A DNA stretch of 64,000 bases from the NCBI RefSeq assembly GCF_003144115.1, contig NW_020312017.1, positions 240,845 through 304,844 on the forward strand, in the 5' to 3' direction. Source of the stretch: Tilletiopsis washingtonensis (lineage: Eukaryota > Basidiomycota > Exobasidiomycetes > Entylomatales). Made by a program: the position numbers and the translations under genes. This document shows positions 43,501-53,443 of this stretch, piece after piece. Below the pieces are notes generated by a model. That model was not told the DNA's origin. It did not search any database and worked only from the letters and a program-made list of their open reading frames with translations. Each line of letters begins with the position of its first letter. Positions within the stretch are counted from its first letter, which is position 1.

Positions 43501-45169
43501 GGCAGAGGTGTGGCTCTCGGCGGCGGCACCCTCGCACCTCCGCTCGACGATCACCGCATGCAAGGCGCCACCTCGTGATCGTCGCTGCGAGTTCGTGCTG
43601 CGCCTTGCTTGTCACGCTGCGGAGGCATGCACGCACGCCTCTGCCGTCTGCTTCCGCCGATGCAGCCGCTCAGCGCAGCACAAGCGCTCCTGCCGCTGCG
43701 AGCACCTCTCCTGCACCAGCCGCTCAGCGATGCCGCTTGGCGCGGCCCACGTGTAATGCGCCGCTGCGTTCCGCCCAACGGCCGAGGCGCATCCAAACAG
43801 ATCGAGGAATCGGGCACCCTCGCCTCGCCCCCTCGGCCCCGCTCTCCCCTTTGTCGTCGGGCGCCATGCGCATGCCTCTCGCCAAAAGGCACACAAGGGG
43901 CGTCGCATGCGGCACTGGCTCCCTTGTTTCTGCCGTGCGCCACAGCCCGGCGCTGCGGGTGCTGCTGCAGGCGCGGGACAAGGGCGGGACGCACAGCAGC
44001 GTGACTTCAAAGGAAGAGGCGTCGTGTGCGTCGGTGCTGCGCGGCTCCGGAACGGCGAGCTGCGCCTCTGGGGCCCGGCCGAGCGGCACGGCGTCGGCTG
44101 CGGCTGCGGCCCGGCAAGCTGCAGCCGCATGCAGCAGCGCCGCAGCAACAGCGGCAGCATGCGCCGCATCGCGTGTGTGCTTCTCGGCGGCGGCGAGCGA
44201 GCATCACGCCCTCTCAGCGCAGCGCCTAGCCTGCAATGCCGACGATCAGCGCTCCAAGGAAGCGTAGCTCCTCTGCTGGAGCTCGGATGCGCCGTCGGGA
44301 GCCCCCACCGCTGCTCAGCAGCCTCGCACTTGATAGGTCCAGCTGTGCCGCGACGGCTCGCCACTCCACACCTGGCTGTATGCTGCCTCGCGCGGGCCTC
44401 GGCAGCGACAAAGGACGGCGGTGCTCGTCCTCCAGCGCAACCTCAGACGCAGGGTCGGTGCCGGCATGCGCTCCTTGCTGCGCCGCCGAGCGGCTTGGCG
44501 GTGCCCGGATTTGTGAGGCGTCCGCCGGGGCCATCTGCCTCTCGCAGCTGTCACGGCGCCAGGGCGGCATCTTGCCCTCGCCCGCAGCCGCCGCTGCAGC
44601 GGCAAGGGCATGGTGGCCCACGGCCGCGTCGGGGCAGCGGCCGCGCGAAGAAGAAGTGCCCGCGGGAGGCGTGATGATCTGCAGAGGTGCAGCATGCTGC
44701 ATGCTAAGGCTGCCTTTCTGCTGCTGCTGCCGCGGCCCCGGGCTGCTGCGATGCTGGGACAGAGGGGAACACGGCGGCGCGCGAGCAGGCAGACCGCAGC
44801 AGAGAGACCGCAGGCTGCAGCTTGTAGCGGGCCAGAGACCAACACCTCGGCATCGGATCACGCGCACGAGCTGCGCTGCCGACGCGCCCGCTGCCGACCC
44901 GACTCACCCTTTGTCGCCATCACCCGTCCCGCGTGTGCCGCATCCGCCGCCCGGCTCATCTGTCCGCCGAGCCACAGCTCAGCGGGAGGCTGCCTGCCCG
45001 CGCTGGCACATGCACGCCTGCTGCAGGCCCATGCACGAGCGCTCATCATGCTGCCGCGATTCGCTCTCGACGGCGGCCCGGTCCGTGCTCGCGAGGCCGC
45101 GGCCGGCAGCGAGACAGGATGTGATCTCCATGCTGCTCGGCTGCCGCGAAAGGGTATATGACATGGCTG

Positions 45170-45999
45170 GCTCGCCTCGAGAGGCCCACTCTGTCCCTCA
45201 CTCCCGCTCACCTCTCTCGTCGAGTCGCCTCTCTGCTCTGCCTCGCTGCTCTCCTCTCGTCGTCGCCGTCTCGCAGCTGCCATCCAGCCACGTCTCTCGC
45301 CTCGTCTGATCTGGAGCCCGAACCTGCTCCGCCGCTGTCGCTCCGCTCTGCCCCGTGCTCAGTCTATATAGGCCGCCTTCGCCGATCCTCAGACGGCTCG
45401 AGACGACCTCGCCTCTGCTCACTCGACTCCTCACTCGCGCCCCTCTCACACCTCCCGGCCGAGTCTCCACGCCGCAGCCCGCCGCTCTCGCACTCCACAC
45501 CACGCCGCAGCAGCCTCTCGCATCCGCTCCGACCACCGGACCCTCGGATCCGACCCTCTCCACAGTGCCCTCACCCGCACACGCACTCTGCTGCTGCTCT
45601 GCAAAAGCACCCTCGTGCCTGACACGCGCCCGAATCTCTCGTGCGAGCCTGCTCGCCGCAGCGTGCCTGCCTTGCCCGGCTCTCGCCGCGTAGGTGTTGG
45701 TCTCGAGCCGCACGGTTTTGTGTCACCTCATCAGAGAGGAGCCCGCCGCACGCCGGCAGGTCCCCGCCGCCGCGCGAAGGAAGCGCCTCGGCAAGAAGAG
45801 CAACATCTGCGCACGTCGCTTGCCTCTTCCCTCTCCTCTGCTCGCTGCTCGCTCGTCGCCGCGCCCTGTCACACCACTACCGTCTACTCTGCTCATTGCC
45901 TCGTCTCTCCCCGCCTATTTCGTCTCGCCCAGCCTCCTATCATACGCTCTGCCAGTCCTCTCCCTACTCGCCGGCATCGGTCGACGTTCTCTCTGCTGA
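45170..45999 (+). promoter_or_regulatory. C/T-rich promoter/leader with TATA-like box upstream of 46000 gene
   Basis: About 830 bp of plus-strand pyrimidine-rich DNA (many CTCTCG, CTCGCCTC blocks) ending at the start codon at 46000. TCTATATAGG at about 45363-45372 resembles a TATA box; if used, the leader would exceed 600 nt or contain introns. Inferred from composition. Confidence 0.4.
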
Positions 46000-48957
46000 A
46001 TGTCTTCGACCGTTCGGCGCCCATCCCACATGTCAGGCTCGACGGTCGTGCACCTGACGGACCACGCCAAGCTCACGGCCGTGCGCCGCGTGCCGTCTTC
46101 GAGCAACACCTCGGCGCCCGTCGCTCCTCTGACGTCGAGCGGCCACGCTCCGCAGCTCGGCGGCAGCGGCAACAACACCTCGCTCCGCGCCCAGCTGCGA
46201 AGAGAGCGCGAGGCTCGCCGCGAGACGTCGAGCGCCAGCGAAACCAAGGTCGCCGGCCACCTGCCATCTCGCGCGAGCGAAGACATGAGCCACAAGCCCA
46301 TGCACGGCGAGCCTCTCCAGGCCAGCGGCGCCGAGAACGTCGCGCCGGGCGTGCTCGACCCGCCCGAGGCCTTTGAGCAGAGCGTGAGTCCACCAGCGAC
46401 AGGCAGGCATGCAGACCGCGATGCTCACCGTCCGCGCCACACAGTTCGGCCTCGAGGCGCTGCAGTCGGCATTCTCGGCCAAGTACTACGAGTTCAGCGC
46501 CAAGTACTACGAGCTGGCGAAGAAGTGCCGCGAGTGGGAGCGCTTCGCGGCCAAGCTGCGTGCTCAGGTGAGTCGGCGTCCTGGCCTCTCATTCGGAGCG
46601 CTCTCCATCAGCCGCATCGAAGGACCAAAGCTGACCGTCCATCGTCTGCCGCAGGCCGAGGCCCTCGCATCGGAGACGCGCCTTCTACGCGGTCTGAACT
46701 CGCAGCAGGAGAGCGTCATCGAGCGCCTCGAGCGCGAGAACATCGCCCTGCGCGAGGAGGCCCACATCCGTGAGGCTGACCGTCGCCGGCTGTCTGAGCG
46801 TGTGAGTGCTGCCAGCGACTTCAGCTCGGCGGCATCGTCGCTCACCAACCCCATCTTCTAGCTCGCTGTCTCGCAGGCTCGACTTGCTCACAGCAGCTCG
46901 GGCGGCGACCTCCACGGTGCCGGTCAAGGGCCGTCGTCGGGCAAGCGCGATGTTCGCGCGGCGTCTGCTTTGGACCGCTACCAGCCGCCGTCGCCTCTGG
47001 CCGCTTCCTCCTCGATGTCGATGTCGACGTCAATCGAGGGCAGCGGCGAGGCAGGTCTCGGCGAGATGACCATTCCCTGGTGCAGCAGCAACCTCATCAA
47101 CATGTCGCACGGCCTTGTTGAGTTCGGCGAGCAACAAGACCTCCGTCCGCCGACGCCGCTGGGCCAGCTGGCATCGCTCGTCGATGAGCACCAGAGCTTC
47201 ACAAATGTCAGCGGCACATTCGCCCACCGGGATCGCAGCGTCTCGAACGCCGGCAGCCATCTGAGCGGCATCGGCAGCGACGTGCTTGACGCTGCCCGCC
47301 GCGACGCAGATGCCATGCTCGCCGACGCACGCTCGTCGTGGCCCGGTCAAGGCAACAGCCATGTGCGCGACGCTTCGCGCAGGTCGCGAGAAGGCCCGAT
47401 GGACCAGGACACGGACTCGTTCAGCGGTCGTGTCCGCCAGCCGTCGCATGGCCCCACCGGTACACACACCCTCGTCAACGCGCCTCAATCAGGCATGCCT
47501 AACTCCCAAAGCGCTCCGTCCGCCATTTACGCGCAGCAAGGCCAGCAGCCGCCGAGCCCTGGTCGCACGGGCAAGCGCCACGTCAGCACCGAGGGCAGCG
47601 GCGCAACGGCGCCCAAGCGTCGCAGCACCAACGTCGGCAGCGGCAACTTCGCACAGCAGACCGCCGGCGCAGTCGGTGTCAGCGCGAGTGCTAGCCTGCC
47701 GAGCCTCGTCCAGCACGCCAGCGGCCTTGCCTTGCCTGGTAGTGGACCGCCGCCGACCGAGGCGGCAAGACGCCGTGGCAACAGCTCGACGGCAAGCGAC
47801 GTGGCAGTCACCGGAGAGTACCTCGCCGGCGCTCTCGAGGCACGCAAGCAGCTGCGCCGCACCAGCCTGAGCCAGCAGCAACAGCTACAAGCCATCCAGG
47901 CCCAGGAGCGTCAGACCGCCGCCATGGCAGACCTCGGCCACGGCTTCCCGCCGATGGTGCAGCCGCCGTCCCGCGCCGGCAGCCGCATGAGCAACGTCAG
48001 CACCGGCGAGCGTGCCCGCTCGCGCTCGGGTCGCAGCCGCGCCGGCAGTGCCAGCGTGCACGACGCAATCCCGATGGTCAAGGACGACATCTTCTCGGAC
48101 CTGCCCGCCAAGCTCGCTGCCGCCGCGGCATCCCGCAGCGAAAGCGTCATGAGCATGGCAAGCACGCGGACTGCAGGCCCCGTCAGCCATGCGCCCCCGG
48201 TCGCTCGTCCGGGCAGCAGCATGCAGCGCGACTCGTTCCCCACGAGCGTCAGCGAGCCGGTCGCGCTCCGCGTCGTCAGCGGCGGAGCACAATCGCTTGT
48301 GCACCAGCGCAGCGCTGACCTGCGGCAGCAGCAGGCTCCCAGAGCCTCGTGGCCGGACCAGTCGAACGGCGCCACCGACGGACGCGAGACGCCGTCGCCG
48401 CCGTCGCGTCCCCGCAGCTACGAGGCTGCCAAGCAGGCGCAGCAACAGCAGGCCGAGCAGCCTCATGCTCCTTCGCACTTTGCGCCGCACCTCCAGCCGC
48501 GTGCACCTATCAGCCGCTCCACCTCGGCCAGCAGCGGCTTCCAGGACGCGTCCGACGTCGCCATCTCGGTGTCGGGCAGCGACGACGGCCGCAAAGCCAA
48601 CCAGCCCACTGGTCCGCAGTCAGACGAGGACCGGCGCAGCGCCCACCGCCGCCTGTACATGCGTCTGCGCGACGAGCTCGACGCCGCAGACCTTGTCAAG
48701 TTCGAGCGGTGCGTCTCGACCTCTTCTCGCCGTTCAGCACAAAGCTCACGCGCCGTTCCTTGCACAGATACGTCCACCGCTACGACGCCCTCGAGATTCC
48801 CATCGACGGCCCGCGCGGCCTCGTCAACCGCGTCAAGAAGCTCCTGCTGCTCTCCGACGCCAAGATGCGCGAGACGAACCCGGAGCGCTTCCGTCTGCGC
48901 AAGGACATCGCACGCGAGTTCGAGCGCATCGTCCGCGTCGATCTCGACTACGAGTAA
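46000..48957 (+). CDS. Large mostly disordered protein of unknown function with conserved-looking C-terminal domain
   Basis: I do not recognise this 891-aa protein. Exons 46000-46383, 46445-46567, 46655-46801, 46877-48708, 48768-48957. Residues 1-128 are serine/arginine-rich and polar. Residues about 129-220 form a helical segment with a small internal duplication (FSAKYYEFSAKYYELAKKCR) and a coiled-coil stretch (QESVIERLERENIALREEAH). Residues 220-810 are low complexity, rich in serine, alanine, glycine and glutamine. The last 80 residues look folded: LYMRLRDELDAADLVKFER, then YVHRYDALEIPIDGPRGLVN and RVKKLLLLSDAKMRE, ending FERIVRVDLDYE. Such a layout suggests a scaffold or regulator. The long pyrimidine-rich upstream region hints at complex regulation. 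All four junctions keep phase. Confidence 0.75.
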
Positions 48958-49287
48958 AGCTCTGCCTGCCTCGCCAGGCTGCAGCATCCCAAATCACGTC
49001 TACGACACTCTCACGCTCTATTCACGGCCGTCTAGTTTAGCTCACGTCCCTTTGCTCTGTCACTCTGCCTTCGCTCCGTCCACTCAAGTCGCGCGCTCGT
49101 CCACTCATTTGTCCATGCTTCGTACCACATCCTTCCACGACACACATCATTCCCCGCTACCCGCCGCTGTGCCGGCACAGGGCCTCACCCTCGTACATTG
49201 CTTGCTTCATATCTCCCCTGCCGCACGTCCTCCCCTTTCGCTGCTCGTCTGTACGTCGCTTGTTCCTTCAAAGTGACTGTTTTTCAT
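48958..49287. other. Convergent 3' flanks (330 bp)
   Basis: C/T-rich after the stop at 48957 and AT-enriched compared with its surroundings; 3' UTRs of the two facing genes. Nothing else seen. Confidence 0.45.
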
Positions 49288-51276
49288 TCACGTTGCCAGA
49301 TCGCCAGCGTGGAGCCGTGCGAACTTGAAGCACTGCAGCGAGGCGTAGCCCGTCGAGACGGCACCTACGAAGTAGATCGCTGCGTACGCTCGGATGCCGC
49401 TCGCCTTGACGACGGACTCGGCCGCCGCCGACGCTGTGTCCGAGTGCACGGGCAGGGATGACCGGCCAGGGTCCACCAGAGCAAAGACTGGGCGGCAGTG
49501 GGGTCAGCATTGATGCCACAAACGGCCGCAAGACACTCACTGATCGTGCTAAGCAGGGTGACACAGAACTGCGGCAGCACGAGCGCGACCTGCGAGACGA
49601 CGCTGTCAGACATGAAGTAAGATGGAAGCCGACCTAGGCCGCTCACGTTGTGCAGCCCAAGCACGGTGCCTGACTGATCGTGCGCAGGCTCGTGCACCTG
49701 GGCCTCGGGCGCAAATGCTAGGACATCGCCTGCATCACTGCCTTCATCCTCGCTGGCCCTCGCAGCTCGCTCGCTCTCGTCGAGCAGGCCTTCTCTCTCG
49801 GCGCTCTGCGGTGCAGCTGTCCCTCGTGCAGGCAGCTCCACCACCGATGGCCGTGATGCGGAGGACAGACTGGTATGCGGCACGGTGCGCTGGATCAGGA
49901 CGCCGAGCTGCAAGGCCAAGAGGTCAGTCGTGCATCAAGCGAGCGGCGTGCTTGCCACTCACGATGGCGAACGGCGCCCAGATGGTGACGGCCCACGCCA
50001 CGCCCGTCATCGCTACGAAGATGGCCACACTGATGCTGTTGCCCATCACGCCGCCGACAGCCATTCCGGCCAGCAGTGCCGAGAGCAGCGCGAGACTGGC
50101 GGCCCACAGCGAAGGCAGTGCGCTTGGTGCCCATCGCTGCAGCGCCGGCGGCAGCCCGATTGCTGCAGCGAGCGAGAGGAACGCGTGCGTGGCCAGCACC
50201 ATGGCGGCTGTCCGTGTTGGCGTGCCGTCTGCTGGGTCGGCGAAGACGGAGGTGCGAGGCAGTGGCCGAAGCGAGACGAGCGACGTAAGGTATGCTGAGG
50301 TGTAAGTGAGGAACGGGAACCAGGCGACCCAAGCCCAGACTGCGGAGCTCGATCAGCTTGCGAGCCGACGAGGTTCAGGCCAGCCTTGCACTCACACTGA
50401 ATGTAGAAGATGAAGCGGATCGGCGGCGGCAGCCACTTGGCCGCCTGTCGCAGCTCACTGACCGCCGCCTGTATCTGTCTCTTGACCGGCAGACCGCCGT
50501 ACGAACGCAGTGGCGCCTCGTCAGCGGCCCAGCAAGTGACGAGGTGCGTCGAACACAGCAGGAAGACAGTGATGACGGCCGTGCCGCGCAGCTGCGCCTC
50601 GTCTGCGTTGCCGCTGGCGCTGCTGCTGAAGTCTGACTGGCCCACAAGGTAGCCAAGCAGTGCGCCAACGCCAGCTAGCCGTGCTGACCATGCATGCGCA
50701 ATTGCTTGCCGCGATGGCGGTAGGAGGTCGAGAAGCAGAGCGCGGTCAAGCGCGTTGACTGTACGGGCAGGCATGAGCCAGCGATCATCAGCATAACAGA
50801 CACGGCACTCACTTGCGTTGACGCAGAAGTCTATCCCGAAGATGCTGATGATCGCGACCAGTCTAGCGCCAGCGTCTCCGAGCCCGACAGCCCCTGCGAT
50901 GGGCCGAGCCCAAGCGAGACAGAGCGTGCTGATGCTCGTGGCCGCCGTGCCCGCAGCGATGAAGGCACGCCGACGGCCATAGCGCGAGGTGCAGGCGTCG
51001 GAGAAGGCGCCGACCAGCGGCTGCACCACGAGGCCCGAGATGGGCCCGGCGAGAAAGACGAGGGCCATGGCGGCGCGCGACATGCCCAGTGAGAGCAGAT
51101 ACGGCGGCGCGAAGGCCAGCTCCAGCGCTGCTCGGCCACGAGGCGTCAGCAGCCGGCAGGGCTGTGTACGTGTGCAGCAGCTACTCACACCAGACGGCCT
51201 GCGTGCCCAGCGCCCCCACAGTGAGAAGAGGCAGCGCCAGATGCGGCGGGCCGCGCACGGCGCCGACGGTGCGCAT
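49288..51276 (-). CDS. Sucrose/alpha-glucoside transporter of the SLC45/SUT type
   Basis: Predicted 570-aa proton-coupled disaccharide transporter. Exons 51276-51189, 51130-50813, 50758-50396, 50339-49963, 49907-49541, 49487-49288. Family features: WSALELAFAPPYLLSLGMSR, then LVFLAGPISGLVVQPLVGAF and the loop SDACTSRYGRRRAF between spans 2 and 3; NALDRALLLDLLPPSRQAIA; FIFYIQFWAWVAWFPFLTYT. About 12 membrane segments can be counted. A long acidic cytoplasmic loop (LLDESERAARASEDEGSDAG and surroundings) lies between spans 10 and 11, as in fungal Sut1-type carriers. Sugar specificity (sucrose, maltose) cannot be decided. First junction was set at TGG T|CA to restore VWSALELAF. Divergent from the LAA2-like gene. 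Confidence 0.87.
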
Positions 51277-51621
51277 GCTGGCAAGGGGCGCGCAGCGGAG
51301 CGGCGCTCAGCCAGCGAGGGCACACGCAGCAGCTATGGGCAGCGCAGCTGCGGTGGTGGTGCAGAGGATCGGACGACGGCGGCGGCGGCGGCTGTGCGCG
51401 GGCTGGTCATTGAGTGCTTGAGGATGAGGCCGGAAGGCAAGCCGGCTGGCACCTGCACATCGTCGAGCTGGCCATCAGCAAGGAGGTGCACCGCGCACGG
51501 GCCGGGCACGCCACGAACTGCAGGCTCGCGCGCGCCTGGCCCGCACCGAGCCGGCTTCCTTCCTGCACGCATCTCCCTCTCCGCGCTCACCTCACGCACA
51601 GCCGCGCAGCGCTCGCTCCCC
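51277..51621. promoter_or_regulatory. Divergent promoter transporter / LAA2-like gene
   Basis: A 345-bp gap between divergent starts. GC-rich near the transporter (GGCGGCGG at about 51375), C/T-rich in the last 70 bp before 51622. No TATA element. Confidence 0.5.
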
Positions 51622-53225
51622 ATGGCCGACGATCCGTGGGCCGATCCGGCGCCAGCACTACACGCCGGCCCCACTCCGGCGCCGCCGCGCGATCCGTCGC
51701 GTCTCTTTGACGACGGCCTTGATGCCTGGGGCAGCGCCGACGACGAGGCCCCGGCTGCGTCATCCACGGCCGCCGCAGACAGCACACTCGCCGTCACAGA
51801 CGACGCCGCGCCCGCTGTAGGCCAGCTTTCGTCGGCCTCGTCGGCGCGCGGCGATGCCGAGCTCGACGAGTTTGCCTCGGCCGCTCCGTCGCCGACCACT
51901 GAGGCCGCGCAGCTGCCCGACGCGCCAGCGGCAGATGGCTTTGACGCTGGCGCTGGCGGAGCAGACGACGACTTTGATGGCTTTGGAGACGTCGCCGGTC
52001 CTTCCTCGGGAGCGGTGAATGGCGACGCCGACGACGACTTCGGTGACTTTGGTGACTTCGACGAGGGTGCTCCGGCGTTTGTAGAGCAAGAAGCGGCGCC
52101 TCTGCCCGCAGCCCAGCCGCCGGCAGATGCCAGCTTGGTGAGTCGCCGGAAGTGCGAAGCGAGAAGGAGTGATGGCTCACGCCTGACTGCTATCAGACGC
52201 CACTGCAAGTGACGTCCGCCTCGACCGCTTCAGATCTCGCCGCGCAGATCAGGAGCATCCTGTCGCCGCCCATTCCGTCTGAGCAAGGCTCAGCGTACCC
52301 TTACCACGATGGAGCAGCAGCCGCTCTCGGTACAGAACGGATACGGGAAGGCCACACTGTGCGCAGCGGACGGAAGTGAGTCGCCCGTGGTAGCGGTCAG
52401 TCGGGAAAATCCGCGGCGCTGATGTCCGCTGCCGTGCCTCAGCCAAGCCATGTTCGACATGCTCACCGTCGTGCCGAAGCTGCGGCCCGTCGACTATCAG
52501 CGGTCGACGACGCGGCGATCGCATCTCATTGCGCTCGGCGTGCCGATCAACCTCGAGGAGTTCGCGGCTCCATCTTCTCGCGCCCGCGCACTGCCGCCGC
52601 TGGCGCTCACGCTCGACAATGGGCGGCCAGCCGCGGGACCCTCGTCCGCCCCTGCTGGCGGCCAGCTTGGGGGTCCAGGCGCAGGCAAGGGCCCCGGCGA
52701 GAGCTCTCTTGCCACGCCGCGGAGCGCCAGCCCGGCGTCAGGGCTCAAGCGGGAGCGGATGGCTGCACACCGAAGGGAGGAGCTCGGACTGGGGCCTGCT
52801 CCGCAGCTCGATGTTGCGCGAGCGGAGGAGCTGGTCGCGCTTACCGAGGGTGAGTGTGTCTGCAAGCGTGCGCTGACGTTGGCTCACGAATGCCGGCCCT
52901 AGATCAACTCACGTTGCAGTCGCTGCCGTATCTGCGATCCGTGCAGGCCGAGCTCAACGCGCTCACCGAGTCAGCGAGCCTGCTGCTCACGCACCACCTC
53001 ACGCTGCGCGAGTCGCACGCCGCCGACTCGGAGATGTACAACGGCCTCATCCGCGATCTCGTCGCCGGCGCCGCAAGTCGCCTGGCCGGCGCTGGCTCGG
53101 GACGCGATCGGCGACACACGAGCATGAGCGCGCAGCGCAAGTCGTCTGTGCGCCGGCCTGCGAGCGGCGCGCCGCAGAGCGGCCGCAACAGTCCGGCGCT
53201 GGCGGAGGCGAGCCCACGGCGATGA
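51622..53225 (+). CDS. LAA2/DUF5102-like clathrin adaptor accessory protein
   Basis: Predicted 474-aa cytosolic protein. Exons 51622-52137, 52197-52375, 52443-52849, 52903-53225. The N-terminal 170 residues are acidic and disordered with repeated short clathrin/adaptor-type motifs: DPWADPAP, DDDFDGFGDVAG and DDDFGDFGDFDEG. The middle includes MFDMLTVVPKLRPVDYQRST followed by THRRSHLIALGV-like sequence (actual TTRRSHLIALGVPINLEEF), which fits the conserved core of fungal DUF5102 proteins such as yeast Laa2 (YBL010C), an AP-1 partner. The C-terminal part (LQSLPYLRSVQAELNALTES and following) is helical, followed by a basic tail. Aftiphilin-like function in clathrin traffic is inferred from the FGDF motifs and this core. 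The window also encodes AP-2 alpha, but at a distance of 15 kb and without a shared promoter. Confidence 0.75.
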
Positions 53226-53443
53226 CGGCGACAGACATGCAAGCATTTCATCCAGCTCAGCGTTGCATTTTCGTGACGGGAGGGACTGGCGCGGCGGCTG
53301 GGCGACTGCGCGACGTGCTCCAGAGAGACAAATAGCGTTAGGGAGAAGCACGTGAGGGCGAGAGCAGCGTGTCGTGGGCAGCGGAAGATTAGGGGAGCGA
53401 GGCGAGGTGGAGACGTGGGAGAAGGAGAGTGCAGCGCCGCTGC
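53226..53443. other. Convergent 3' flanks (218 bp)
   Basis: Between facing stop codons of the LAA2-like and giant MDR-fusion genes; AG-rich on the plus strand towards the latter. Nothing else seen. Confidence 0.4.

Larger units (their letters stand above)
42745..45999. other. Very long divergent intergenic region (3255 bp)
   Basis: Longest gene-free stretch in the window, between the CsbD-like gene and a large plus-strand gene. It contains a (acgccg)n microsatellite at 43475-43500, GC/GCA-rich tracts at 44030-44200, and from 45170 a strongly C/T-rich segment reaching to the start codon, with a TATA-like TCTATATA at about 45363. Open frames of 200-350 codons exist on both strands but are compositional. 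I see no credible exon chain, tRNA or transposon. Extended promoter plus long 5' leader is the simplest reading. Confidence 0.4.

Noticed and set aside
43299-45309. Open frames of 250-360 codons in the long intergenic region
   Set aside because: Several overlapping frames on both strands, all alanine/arginine/cysteine-biased, without splice-compatible extension or family motifs; expected by chance at this GC content.
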